A model generated the notes under the pieces. That model did no database searches and had not been told where the DNA came from. It saw only the letters and a program-made list of their open reading frames with translations. A program made the position numbers and the translations under genes. From positions 276,670 to 340,669 of the forward strand of contig JACKQE010000004.1 of the NCBI GenBank assembly GCA_024233005.1: 64,000 nucleotides of DNA, written 5' to 3'. Source of the DNA: Akkermansiaceae bacterium (lineage in GTDB: Bacteria > Verrucomicrobiota > Verrucomicrobiia > Verrucomicrobiales > DEV007). Positions 15,001 through 20,880 of this stretch are shown piece after piece (within the stretch, counting starts at the first letter, position 1; each line of letters starts with the position of its first letter).

Positions 15001-17795
15001 TTCTGTAACTGCGAGTCGCCGACATTGATATTCTTCAGGAGACTACCGGCACTCCAGGTGGAATTGACTCCCTGGGCTGATGACAGCGTCCCAATGTCAA
15101 AGGTGCCCGCAGCACCGACATACCCCGGACCATCCTGAATCGTGGCGGCGGGAGACACCCCACTGGACCCCTGGAAGGCCCCCAAGGTCAAAGTCGGTCC
15201 CGCCATGGTAAGGGTACCGCCTTTAAGGAAGATGTCAGAACTGTCGGTCACCCCGAGGGTCATGGTGATGTTTCCCACCGTATCGCTGAAGCCGTTCAGG
15301 TCGAAAAGCCCGGTGCTCGGGATGACGACGGTGGTCAGGCCGACATCGTATACGTCGAGATGCGGGATCTGGTCATTGGCGAGAAGCCTGACGGTCTTGG
15401 TGCCGGTGACCTCGTTGTCATCTCCAACATACAAGTTGCCGCCGATGGCGCTGACCCCGGCGGTCTTGTTCAATTCCAGAGTGCCCTGGAGGACACGGGT
15501 CTCGCCTCGGAAGACGTTGGCCTGGGTCCCGGATAGTTCGAGGGTGCCCTCCCCCACTTTGATCAATCGGTTTGTTGCGCTGAGTGCGTTGGCGATGACA
15601 CCGCTGATGTTGAGCCGTCCGCCCGAATCCACCCCGATGAGGTTGTTGCCTCCGGCGAGATCGATGTTCCCCGCCCACGTATTGGTGGCCACCCCGATAC
15701 TGCGCAAGGCGCCGAGCCCACCCAGCCCGAGATCGGCCAGAGTCGAGTCCCCAAAGCCGACCCCGCCCTCGCGGATCGCGAGCGCTTCAGTAATCGTCAG
15801 CGGGCCGTTGATGCTGCCATCAAGATGTAGGGCCGCACCCGCCTGGATTTGCGTGTCACCGGTGGTGGAGTCGCCCAGGGCGTTGTTGTGGGCGGCGACG
15901 AGGACGCCCTGATAAATTTCCGTAAGGCCTTGATAGCTGTTGTTTCCGCTCAGGGTCAGGGAGCCGGACCCCAACTTTTGCAGGCCGCCTTTGCCATCGA
16001 TCACTCCGGACATGGTCGTAGTTCCCGCGCCGTCAAAAAACAGGGCCGAGGTACCGAGAATCCGCGATCCCACCAATTCGCCGGTGTGGATGGGACCGGT
16101 GAGATTCAGCGTGGACGCCGCATTGGCGTTCAGGATGGTCTGGGCGTTGATCAGGGTGATGTCCAGGGACACGGTGTTGGTCCCGGATTCATTGTTCGCC
16201 GTCAAGCCGCCGTTCAGTTCGATGCTGTTGCCGGTCAGCGTGTACCCACTGCCGGTGATGAGAATGCTGTTAAACCGCGTGCCCGCCGGGAGACCGCTGA
16301 AATCCACCGTTCCGCCGCTTCCCGCAAAGACGAGGTCGTCCATGGTGGAGGGCGCCACGCCCCCGACCCACATGGTGCTGTCGGTCACCGATCCGTCGCC
16401 GCCTTTCCAGATGAAGGCCGCGGTCAGGTAATCATTCCCCTGCAAAGAACCTGCCAGCGCTCCCTCGGCCTGCCCCATGGCCGCAAGACGGCGCTCACCG
16501 GTCTGGATGAAGCCATACATGAGGTTCCCCTGCTCGTCGTAGTTGTCGAGCAATCCCAGAACGTGCCCCTGCTCGTGCATCAGCGTGGTGAGCAGGTCGA
16601 AACCCGCCGCCGCCTCATTGTTGTAGGCATAGAGATCGGTCGCGGATTGGCTGGTGCCGAATTCCTCATCCGCAAACGGTGTCTCGTCGACAAACCATCC
16701 CCTCCCGGCGGCATCCACGTCGATCGTGATACCCATCCCGTTGGCCACTCCAAGCCGGTTTCCGTCGAGATCGCGGATGTCATACGTGATGGATTTGAGC
16801 AGAGCGACCTGCTCCTCCGAAAGACCGGCGGATTGCCACCGGTCCGCAGCCACCCGGGCCAACTCTGTCACCTGGCTCTGGGTCAAGGTCAGGGTGGCAC
16901 CCGGAGTCGCCACGGTATGGTCGCCCGCCATCAGAAGACCGGACGATTCGAGCGAAGCCCCTCCCGAGTCATCGGTCGGCGCCACCACGGCGTCCTTTAG
17001 ATCAGATCCCGCCCCAGGCTGGTCCGTTCCGCTCTCCGTCATCGAAAGTGCCACTCCGGACAGGATGGACCAATCGCTCTCCATCTCCTGGCCGGTGTTG
17101 GAAAAGCCTTGCCATCCCGTGTTTTCCGTCACTCCTGCCGGAGCCGGATGGAGAGCGGTCTCCTCACTGTCCCCTCCGGCTTGCGGACTCGTGGTGAAAT
17201 CAGCTCCGTCGCCATTGACTGCGGAGACTCCCTCGGCAGAGGCCACTGCCGCATCAGTCTGGGAACTCCCCGTCTCGACCTGCTCCCCTGCGTCGACCGG
17301 CACCGCTTCTGGCGCCGCCGTTTCTGAACCGGCTGACTCGACGCTCACCTCATGAGCCGTCACCGGACGGTCTTCGGGAGGGGCTTCCGGCGCTGGCGCC
17401 GGGGATCCCGAGAACAGAATCCGCGGCTCCAAAGCCTCGAACCGCACCCGCAGGGCACCGGGCTTGCGCCGAACGGGAGCCGAGCCCTTCTCCGCTTCCC
17501 GGTGGGTCGGCACACTCCAGACAATCCGCGAGGGCGGCTGGCTCGGGCGCACGACCGCTTCCCACCCCCCGGTCTGCACCATTTGATGCAACTGACGAGC
17601 CCTGGCCAGGGCCTCCTGCTTTTTGGCGCAGCCTGTAGCCAGGCTTTCCCGTCGGTTTTGATGCTCAATCCAGACAAAGTATTCCGTGCCGGAACGCCCA
17701 TCGCCTGTTTTGGGCACGTGGAGGGCTTGGGTCAAGGCTTTGTCAAGATCTCGGGTCTGGGAATCTGAGATGGAGCGGGAGGACTTTCTCTTCAT
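1..17795 (-). CDS. Giant LEPR-motif autotransporter-repeat protein with metzincin-like protease domain (C-terminus off window)
   Basis: One minus-strand frame is open from ATG 17795 to the left edge: 5,931 codons without a stop. Residues 1-110 are basic/polar with no classical signal peptide. LEPR at 122-125, followed by ILFSG, is the LEPR-XLL motif of very large extracellular proteins. Residues ~330-430 form a metalloprotease-like domain: HEQGHVLGLLD at 407-417 fits HExxHxxGxxD, and NLMYG at 424-428 looks like a Met-turn. From ~480 to ~5,260 the protein is an array of autotransporter-associated beta-strand repeats, with recurring patterns such as GxLxKxGxGxLxLSGxNxYxGxTxVxxGxL. A PA14-like insert lies at ~3,610-3,760 (WHDIELRFFNSAGGGG). 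From ~5,350 onward there are Ig/cadherin-like repeats (for example DSFTYTVNDDDGG). A surface adhesin or stalk is the likely role; no translocator is visible because the C-terminus is missing. It stands alone, divergent from the sensor operon at 18130. The frame is certain; the function is inferred. Confidence 0.93.
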   Translation of the reverse strand, partial: MKRKSSRSISDSQTRDLDKALTQALHVPKTGDGRSGTEYFVWIEHQNRRESLATGCAKKQEALARARQLHQMVQTGGWEAVVRPSQPPSRIVWSVPTHREAEKGSAPVRRKPGALRVRFEALEPRILFSGSPAPAPEAPPEDRPVTAHEVSVESAGSETAAPEAVPVDAGEQVETGSSQTDAAVASAEGVSAVNGDGADFTTSPQAGGDSEETALHPAPAGVTENTGWQGFSNTGQEMESDWSILSGVALSMTESGTDQPGAGSDLKDAVVAPTDDSGGASLESSGLLMAGDHTVATPGATLTLTQSQVTELARVAADRWQSAGLSEEQVALLKSITYDIRDLDGNRLGVANGMGITIDVDAAGRGWFVDETPFADEEFGTSQSATDLYAYNNEAAAGFDLLTTLMHEQGHVLGLLDNYDEQGNLMYGFIQTGERRLAAMGQAEGALAGSLQGNDYLTAAFIWKGGDGSVTDSTMWVGGVAPSTMDDLVFAGSGGTVDFSGLPAGTRFNSILITGSGYTLTGNSIELNGGLTANNESGTNTVSLDITLINAQTILNANAASTLNLTGPIHTGELVGSRILGTSALFFDGAGTTTMSGVIDGKGGLQKLGSGSLTLSGNNSYQGLTEIYQGVLVAAHNNALGDSTTGDTQIQAGAALHLDGSINGPLTITEALAIREGGVGFGDSTLADLGLGGLGALRSIGVATNTWAGNIDLAGGNNLIGVDSGGRLNISGVIANALSATNRLIKVGEGTLELSGTQANVFRGETRVLQGTLELNKTAGVSAIGGNLYVGDDNEVTGTKTVRLLANDQIPHLDVYDVGLTTVVIPSTGLFDLNGFSDTVGNITMTLGVTDSSDIFLKGGTLTMAGPTLTLGAFQGSSGVSPAATIQDGPGYVGAAGTFDIGTLSSAQGVNSTWSAGSLLKNINVGDSQLQNIATDLDISAKIAGGAGVALRKDGAGTLRLSGDNLATLASPIIHNGGLLEVGHNNALGSGLFSHQVDGAAIVGVNGPRTIANDISLDSHPTFLGTDLTFTGNVTLTGNRTLRTMDAAQTVTFTGVISEGIYGTATLNKDGRGTLVFTNANTYSGNTTINDDGGTLKLSGNGSILNSATFTIQDGGRLLLDNTVTVNSNRINDLAAISINGGELSVTGGAGGVTERLGLVVAGGDLGSAITTDSTAGSIHLVMNALRFDGQGVIGFVGLGSELSAAGANRVTVVNAPSGSAVMVNGISPTATVRNASGRIDQATYTSVADGFGIIRLPDDIYVTDINLATATSNVRLSAGVHTLTDNRTINSLILEDGAILQGSDVALTVNNGNNLSSLVLGNNARIDVDVLTLGSRAYFRVVTGSTATIGSTITGAVFALAKDGAGKLILTGDNQFSGQFFINSGILNIQRSTALGAHGTGAANSSSTHVRSGATLELEETSFGSINVLTEGLTLEGIGFNDMGAIRNVTGTNSWAGTIYQAGPVTNLSQQLGGFPVLNSGQVQYRVDTGSWLNLSGAITNNVELIKTGGGTLETSGVLFNTYDASTRVLEGTYLLNKEPGVNAVINFVQVGSDKAGAPSATLKLGGSDQMRDDRGIRVHSSGLFDLNGNSEVLGTNFELVVGPNGAGDVTIGDGGVLTTNVNTTVYTIGTGNPVGATISGGTLALQVFGVSAAAGARTFSVGNGAIGSDLTVTSAIVDGTGLQPVGITKTGNGSLELAGSTANTYTGDTTVSEGILLLNKGSGAGGVNAMQGRLFIGDNNVTNGFSRSDVVRWMQDNQLPTFLAPIDLRATGWLDLNDHNETIGNVDAQTALTMRASSLVTTGTGTLTLNGNIAAEAATGATLWTPVVAAEIRGNLNLGSVIRTIDAPDRTELPVDLIISANISGSAGFRKTNAGMLLLTGNNTYSGTTYLESGGITVGTDTALSTGAIEFQNNTALFGQGGTRTLANAMLFQPTNDGNGVILLGNSLVNGSFFGNGGNNLLFTGPANMGVLNGGRTFFHVGVAGNVEFSGGIGDAFGAQSLFKRGYGSMTLSGRNTYSGSTEIETNGGKIILADQGTILNTTTFLIRENAEFIVDNRSGANLDQRLGDLNTINLQGGQLTLIAAASGNSRETIGSIGLVDNRSSSIRSIVAPGADAEWRISSMSGAANGRFVRFIGEGTELGAATGNRIAFTTTPALTDGIINFAVIENRVAGGPNLGFQFASFRDPSATVKPFNNLLEVYTATTASIAGLSGIAGTHSFGTDFSVSSATRNVRLSGSQALTGATLANAVLLANGGIVLSGNTLNIDSGLLISNGTGNSIDATVTTLTLGGVDANLFVVEDGDLTISSNIAGATGSLGKQGTGRLITEGANTFIGQTRINEGFFQARSNGSFGTTAGGVNVNYGATLELANNITVPAETLTLTGNGETWLAAMPLRNVSGTNTWLGGVALASGRTGILIDVGSKLIIGNSANAGVVSGTNGFNKFGGGTLQLAGTGANTFTASTLIWEGTLELNKTAGVNAVALNDNQELFIGNYYGGDNSATLKLLANEQISHANVGTNGGQFRTRIMQTGLFDLNGKTETLLGRTAAAANHDVLGLEIGSAGSANVDLNGGTLRIDNTIATNGRIAVRILNGGVPAAAAMIMDSSVGSTGKLELFGAASAGNRIIDLADSSAVEDLIISATIADGGSVGTLEKQNFGRLVLAPTAVAGNTYSSQTLINRGEVVIRHANALGNATGGTTVNSAADGNLTVNASLIIDGNFTVLNEALRLDTANSTDGNQSLRNGTGFQGQGALRVLSGRTVTWQGNVTLFTNSTANNAPRILINVETGADLVINGAISQTGQTVAGVGLQKVGAGALEFAGGTANTYGIPGTGNSGVTSVANGILRLNKSAGVAAVQGRLEAGDNNGAAGTAIVRWMADNQFADQPNISNALLGAETDGLLDLNGFSETIVGPAANALYLRMGTTTSGDIDLKGGTLTLGDGITNGSGNIGVLNLTTLIITSPASRIMNSVPATGSVIVAGSTTNLNGAWDVADTIRARELEVSAKVGFTGTGRIRKTNGGLLALTADNSATYVGGTIELAGGVVAAANSNALGSATTVLNVTASSALSGLPGGAATTIAQDITLTNTLTLRGDTDLTLSGEITNSAGNRTLAFNMNEGVTASLTGTINLSNDTANRILNLTNNTFNDVAEVSALIQNGGGSSAGGLTTSGNGVTRLSGSNTYGGLTTVNGGFLRVGSADALGGVVSEVQTFAITAGAAGSFTIQFNGATTAAIPTDTGTGFATAAAVKAALDALPYTALLGGDITVGAANVGNITTYTVTFGGPLAGADVAALVVTPTTVTLSTAVTETVKGSGTTTVNSGFTLEIEPGLTLSEPLTLNGVGFNSYGALRVLDGGSNQTTTLTGNIALAGTSWINVARAGDSLDLGGDAGGQVISGAGGITTFGPGTVILNGVNSNLYTGTTTVNNGTLLLSKTFSGSNATAATSIFALGTGAVIVGDGGGLPGGDILRWDTTAAGSGAQILPNVSITVGSTGWLDLATNNRSASIGNLILTTGVESSAMASSGTGTLRVNGDVTVSTFGATDDATPAAMLSGDVLVNGTFTVNDTLVASTNADLVVSGTLDRLVPDVNGYVAGLSVHRLGALAGALPAVGTWGVQLTPFDAESNTIPSNTNTVYYGQFFHPDGVFSFAENFDDNVQVIIDGQVRILNNSGTNPHSTPTSTANTGNFNTAPAGNVTANIGMGPLGDGWHDIELRFFNSAGGGGAGWPNSVGFGLSAIGASTFNSQDYTVPFDDGSGTVFRTLASSTSFALTKAGAGTLDLQAVASHTGATTVTNGILALSGADGALAASTAVTVNPGATLLLDNSSAVNPAVGGRIADTANVTLTGGTLVQQGHASTAVNEVINSLTINAAANNLGGGSSVIRSVHNGGDLTLSTLAATGLVRGSGATVAFVAEGADLGSASHQILFTGTLPAVSNNTLTWATLDQASTSGLEFVTHGANGIDDAAFVTSLAAATATDNVKLSSAEAIGAAQTINALLLNGSSITSSGAALTVAGGQVINSGGNNLILNDVGFGAAEALWFTAGGSRLTVSGVVSGSGVELKEGDGALVFDAANTYSGTMTVGDGTLEITRNASLGTTAGGTTIKSGAALVVNAISGPLNLGNEALTINGTGSNNNGQGALKLINGDAIIGTNTTAITMGSTTAIGVEANRRLTLNATLATQNYAKMGDGTLVLGGSAANSGTGAVSVTAGTLELNKTSGTAAAVNGALTINNTFAGTATVRYGSSASADQIGGVTVTVNHGGFLDLATNNKSDGIGALTMTGGTVSTGTGTLTLGGTVTYNVGSQAVINGNLSLGNATRTFTINDGAALNDLVINAVISGGGASGALIKGNNAGTLVLNNANTYTNGTTLQGGVLALGNKASLGTGTLTFNTANSTLRAEGMDLTGANAIANTWVHNNAASNVITLGGRRDFGGTYSIELSGTGTLKAPTVAETHFFQVDDNRVTATLSGPIGGGNNNLTLGKSGIGTLVLSGNNTFNVRNTVLVGASTLTLGQLEGIRIDGGVLRVAHSNALGGGAFANVNLRGDLGAVLEIDGTAGNVDITNRHIILFHPDNSTTRGFLNRSSTDAAHTGTLRNVAGTNSISGQIDIRNIADNGNNGTAFLGSDAGTLTLSGQIIGSRNNSTTTITTNRFLYKTGAGAVELAGGNANTITGGYFVMGGDLRLNKTAGVNAIDGNIIVGDDFGGANADRLVFLQSNQIGVRAVTVRSSGQLHFDSGVSDTFNGTLSLFAGAVSSANINFAGGGSTLNDNVTVTYLPGVVTSSGASITGDFGMTATRTFTVNDGPAINDLTISGIVSGAGGLTKAGAGQLALTGNNTFNGTTTINANGGTILATNNGSLGSSVGLTTVSNGGALALSGGISIADAITLSGAGIFNGEGSPTAIGTIPRGSGALRSLDGTNSVTGNVTIGLTNTSIDVSSGSTLNFGGAGAGVLAFGTNSAIKTGAGTLELSGTASNTGAGRLYVNEGVVELNKSGAAIALPVAEVIVGDTLGGDNADVIRYKTGATGTDQISAAARIWVTSSGLLDLNGSNDSINLDIILFVGATSSGDITTGSGTLTKTGGNFYVIGEAGSTTSTAPATITGNLNLGGTVRTFDVREAGAALSELDVQAVVSNGGITKVGRGAMILSGINTYASATTVNADSGALYVNGSTAAGSAFTINAGSILGGTGTINGSVTLADAGSNHYLGGILAPGMNGTEDLAINGTLTFSGTNRYFQVQINGNTPVSQHDQIDVGGTASVNVSNSILRIQVDPSAVLSSGAANAIVLIDKTSTGAVTGTFNLRDEVTGALTALPDGALITVGGQEFEISYNYDVATGTDGSGNDVALIRTATAAAVSATTIEGGALAYTEEDPATQVTNTLTLASTSGNLTGAVVQIVANFLAAEDLLEVAAASLPLGVTALFDAGTGRLIFSGTASVSAYETALRAVTYRNTNLQRPSLLTRTVTFTVADGSALAAQSRDIAVAPLNDAPSVSVSVTSSVNEGSTVTLTGLITDPDAGGSAETLTIDWDDPTGAPDSVFSLGAINALAVNQTFTSTGADTTSVLTITSVNAGTGEIGYRVQHRYTDDGTATGGSSNRTVSVTALDNALATGTGTAAVTVVNVAPTAEFSLSTASLNEGGTLTMTGSFTDIGTPDTHTVTVVWDDPHAADSVFTLGATSGLSIGNTFTSTGADTSTMLTISSVNPVTGKVTFSVTHLYSDNTLSDVQLIVTDDDSGTFTTAISAVNVLNVAPVAVNDSGAAYTTNEDTLLILPAAGVISNDTDASSLDTLSVTAFTGRSALGANIVLNANGSLSYDPTVSAYLQTLVTGESVQDSFTYTVNDDDGGTSTATVTITVTGQGGIEIDLTKQFPTSFAADPGNDATGDTTVVQMNGTELQIFVNGTLLRTVPASALGASGPHDIVYTG

Positions 17796-17796
17796 A

Positions 17797-17804
17797 GGGG
17801 GGGG
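17797..17804. repeat. G8/C8 homopolymer next to the giant gene's start codon
   Basis: Eight consecutive G on the plus strand (C on the coding strand) end one base before the ATG of the giant surface-protein gene. No Shine-Dalgarno-like purine stretch lies between the tract and the start. Such runs are prone to replication slippage and here would change leader spacing rather than reading frame. No regulatory role can be shown from sequence alone. Confidence 0.6.
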
Positions 17805-18129
17805 ACCTGGCAGGCTGTCACACAAAAAGGACGGTTTCTTCAATGCGGTTGAAACAAGCATCTAGAAAAACGTCTCAATATTCCGAAACTACCAAGGAAG
17901 CAGAATCCGAACAATTAAAAACCCCAACTTGTGGAAATAATTTGATAAGCTGAAATCCTTTGTGAACTGGTGAACTCTATTCGAAAGGGTTGGACACCCA
18001 TTTCCAGTTTTTATTCCGCTGGTGGTGGAGGAGCCACATCCAGTGGCACCTCCAGAAGTCATATGGTCACGGAATTGCAAAATAAGCTTGCCCCCATTGA
18101 AGCCCCGGTCGAAGAATGCGCCTTCTCCC
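17805..18129. other. Divergent intergenic region
   Basis: This stretch of about 325 bases separates the minus-strand giant gene from the plus-strand solute-binding-protein gene and must hold both promoters. It is AT-richer than the flanking genes, notably at 17870-17970. I see no convincing -35/-10 pair, operator palindrome or terminator. An in-frame ATG at 18022 could extend the plus-strand gene into this region, but the added residues look non-coding. Confidence 0.5.
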
Positions 18130-19116
18130 ATGCCCCCATCCTCCCCACCCTTGAGACGGAGTCTACTTTTCTGGGGCATTGTCCTGGTTGATGGAGCTCT
18201 TTGGGTGGCGGCCTTCACCTGGCAGCCTCCGGAAGTCCATTCAGCGCCCATTCTTGCGGTGAATGTCTGGCCGGGCACCGAAACCTTCATCGTGGCCAGA
18301 AACTCCGGGAGGATCCCGAACCAGACGATCAATTTCGTGGAGATTTCCTGGAGTTCCTCCGCCATGAGAGCCTTCGCCAATCACGCGCTGGACGCGGCGG
18401 TCCTGACTTTGAACGAAGCACTCCAACTCAGAGAGTTGGGACAATCCATGAAAGTGCTGGCGGTCATTGACGAATCAGTGGGGGCTGACGCCCTCGTCGG
18501 CAAACCCGGCATTTCCCGTATGGCGGATCTGAAAGGACGGAAAGTTGCCGTGGAAATGCGATCCGCCGGGCAGTATCTGCTGGGACGGGCCTTGCACGAA
18601 GCCGGGATGAGCTGGCAAGACGTGGAGATGGTCCCGATCATTGCTCCCGAGTCCGCGTTGGCGTTTGGGGAACTCGGGGTGGATGCGGTGGCCACTGCCG
18701 AGCCTTGGCTGACCCATCTCCTCAAAAACGGCGGGACCGTTCTGTGCGACTCCTCCAAGTTCCCAGGAGAAATGCAGCGCGTTCTTGTGGTCAGGGAGGA
18801 CCTGGTCAGAAAGAACGCCGCAGATTTGGCCGATTTGGTGAACGCCCATTTCGAAACCCTTCCGCTGCATACTCAACCGGCCCCCGTGCTCAAAGTTCTC
18901 CAACAGAGGGAAACCCTCACTCCCGTGGAATGGGAGGCTGTTTTTTCCAAAATCAGGATGGTGCCGCGGGCGGACCAGGGAAAGTTTCTCTCCGGCCCTG
19001 GCGCACAATTGAAGGAGTCGCTGACCATCGTCCATGAGCATCTCAAAGCCTACGGAATGATGGAAGATGCGGCGGATTGGGAGATTCCGCTCGATGACCG
19101 GTTTGTCGTCCCATGA
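18130..19116 (+). CDS. SsuA/NMT1/THI5-like solute-binding protein
   Basis: The family is the NitT/TauT/SsuA-type periplasmic binding proteins. An N-terminal hydrophobic segment (LLFWGIVLVDGALWVAAFTW) is followed by the typical start of the mature fold (LAVNVWPGTETFIVAR), a switch region (FANHALDAAVLTLNEAL), and the conserved DLKGRKVAVE and AESALAFGELGVDAVATAEPW-like segments. Start 18130 puts the membrane segment next to the N-terminus; ATG 18022 would add 36 unusual residues. The stop overlaps the next ATG (ATGA at 19113-19116), so it is translationally coupled to a sensor kinase. No permease or ATPase gene is adjacent. I therefore infer that the protein is a membrane-anchored ligand sensor feeding the kinase rather than a transport component. 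The ligand is unknown. Confidence 0.85.
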   Translation: MPPSSPPLRRSLLFWGIVLVDGALWVAAFTWQPPEVHSAPILAVNVWPGTETFIVARNSGRIPNQTINFVEISWSSSAMRAFANHALDAAVLTLNEALQLRELGQSMKVLAVIDESVGADALVGKPGISRMADLKGRKVAVEMRSAGQYLLGRALHEAGMSWQDVEMVPIIAPESALAFGELGVDAVATAEPWLTHLLKNGGTVLCDSSKFPGEMQRVLVVREDLVRKNAADLADLVNAHFETLPLHTQPAPVLKVLQQRETLTPVEWEAVFSKIRMVPRADQGKFLSGPGAQLKESLTIVHEHLKAYGMMEDAADWEIPLDDRFVVP

Positions 19117-20873
19117 GATCTCTTTCACCACTGTCCAATCGCATCAAGCTGCCGGCACTGGTGTTTCTGGTTGGCTTGGTGCTGATCACTCACCACACCT
19201 TGAGGAGCTACCGCCAGAATCTGGAGGAGCAGCGCAACCGGATGCGTTTGGAAGCCGCCCAGTCTGGCGCCCAAATCGCCGGCATGGCCCAGCATCTTCT
19301 GCGGAAAAATCTCCCTCAATCCGTGGATCTGTTGATGAGTTATGCCTCTGTTTCTCCTGATCTCGAATTGGCGGCGGTGGTGGATCCCCGGAGCGTGATC
19401 CGGCACTCCTCCCGCAAACAATGGGAAGGGGTACCCCTTGCGGAAAGTCCGCTCGCTGGCATGGCAGCGCTGGCGGAATCCGTCCGATCGAATATGGAGG
19501 GCGCCGTGGCTCCCGATTCATCCGGCGCCCTGCTTTCCGCCGCCTTTCCTTACTGGGAAAAACCCGACAACCGCTCCAAGGGAGTCGTTCTTCTGCAATA
19601 CCATTTGGGCAGGCTGGCCGCGATCGCCCGGCGGGAGACGCTCCACGAAGCGGTGGCCCAATCGTTCGCCCTCAGCGCCGGTAGCCTGCTTTTCTGGCTG
19701 ATGCTGATGGAATGGAGAGCTTCCCAGCGCCTTGCCCGGGTCGTGGACCAGGCAAGGACGATGGTCAGAGGCGGGTCCCCCTCCCAGCCCATCGAAGGGG
19801 AAGACGAACTGGCCCGGTTCTCCCGCTCCTTCTCGGAGGCCGCCCACCGGATCGATGAAACCGAACTGCAATTGACCCAGTTGGCGGCGCATATCCGCGA
19901 AGTCTTCTGGTTCGCCCCGAACGTTCGCAAGCCTCTCCTCTTCGTCAATCCCGCTTATGAGGAGATTTGGGAGAGCCCTGCGGCCGAACTCCGGACCCGC
20001 CGGTGGGCGTGGCTAAAGCGGGTCCTGCCGGAAGATCGCCAGAAGGCCATCGCGTTTCTCAGCCATCTTCAGCAAGGGGCTGAAACAGCGCCGGTGGAAC
20101 TCAGGCTGAGCTTCCCGGAGAACCGCCGCAAATGGGTCGAATGCCGGGGCTTCTCGGTGGTCACTCCCCAGGGGGCCATCCGCGCCATGGGAGGGCTCGC
20201 CACGGACATTTCAGAGCGGAAAAATGTGGATCGACGACTGATGGAGACCGCCGAAGAGGAACGGATGAGAATCGGTCAGGATCTCCATGATGATGTCTGT
20301 CAACGCATGGCCGCCGCTCTGTTGAAAGGGGGGATCCTTCACAACAGCCTGAACAAGGAAGGCCTGCCACAGGCGACCCTGGCCGATCAGATGTGCACCG
20401 AACTCGCGGCGGCCACCGACATTGTAAGGGGATTCGCCCATGGCCTCGCCCCCGTGGTCCTGGAAGCGGAGGGACTGGCCCCGGCCCTCGCCCACTTGGC
20501 GGCCTTCATGGAGACTGCTTTCGGGGTTCCCTGCTGGACCGTTTGCGTCGACCTGCCCGAAGGCCTGGCCCCGGCCGACACCACCCATCTCTACCGGATC
20601 GCGCAGGAGTTGGCAACCAATGCCGCTCGGCACGCCCAACCCACCGGCATCGGCATCACGCTGGCCCGGGAAGGGAAGAACCTCGTGCTTCAGGTTTCCA
20701 ATGATGGTCAGTCTTTTGATGGCAATGCCGGCACCTCCAAAGGCATGGGGTTGCATGCGGTCCGCAAACACCTCGATGCCCTCGGTGGCAGCCTCCACTT
20801 CAAACCTTCTCCCCAACTCCTCGGCGGAACAGTCGCGGTTTGTGAAATTCCCCTGCCCAGCCACCCAGATTGA
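19113..20873 (+). CDS. Membrane sensor histidine kinase (HisKA_3/NarX-like) with PAS domain
   Basis: A 586-residue two-component sensor. TM1 is near residues 10-30 and TM2 near 190-210, enclosing a ~160-residue extracytoplasmic domain. A HAMP-like segment follows, then a PAS domain (~250-375; it ends with the PAC-like VVTPQGAIRAMGGLATDISERK). The dimerisation domain has the HisKA_3 signature RIGQDLHDDVCQRMA with His392 as phosphoacceptor. The HATPase_c domain shows the N box (ELATNAARHA) and G-box residues (GMGLHAVRKHLDALGG). It overlaps the binding-protein gene by four bases and precedes its LuxR-type regulator by seven. The extracytoplasmic domain probably senses the neighbouring binding protein, which is inference from the coupling. 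Confidence 0.93.
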   Translation: MRSLSPLSNRIKLPALVFLVGLVLITHHTLRSYRQNLEEQRNRMRLEAAQSGAQIAGMAQHLLRKNLPQSVDLLMSYASVSPDLELAAVVDPRSVIRHSSRKQWEGVPLAESPLAGMAALAESVRSNMEGAVAPDSSGALLSAAFPYWEKPDNRSKGVVLLQYHLGRLAAIARRETLHEAVAQSFALSAGSLLFWLMLMEWRASQRLARVVDQARTMVRGGSPSQPIEGEDELARFSRSFSEAAHRIDETELQLTQLAAHIREVFWFAPNVRKPLLFVNPAYEEIWESPAAELRTRRWAWLKRVLPEDRQKAIAFLSHLQQGAETAPVELRLSFPENRRKWVECRGFSVVTPQGAIRAMGGLATDISERKNVDRRLMETAEEERMRIGQDLHDDVCQRMAAALLKGGILHNSLNKEGLPQATLADQMCTELAAATDIVRGFAHGLAPVVLEAEGLAPALAHLAAFMETAFGVPCWTVCVDLPEGLAPADTTHLYRIAQELATNAARHAQPTGIGITLAREGKNLVLQVSNDGQSFDGNAGTSKGMGLHAVRKHLDALGGSLHFKPSPQLLGGTVAVCEIPLPSHPD

Positions 20874-20880
20874 TATAGCC

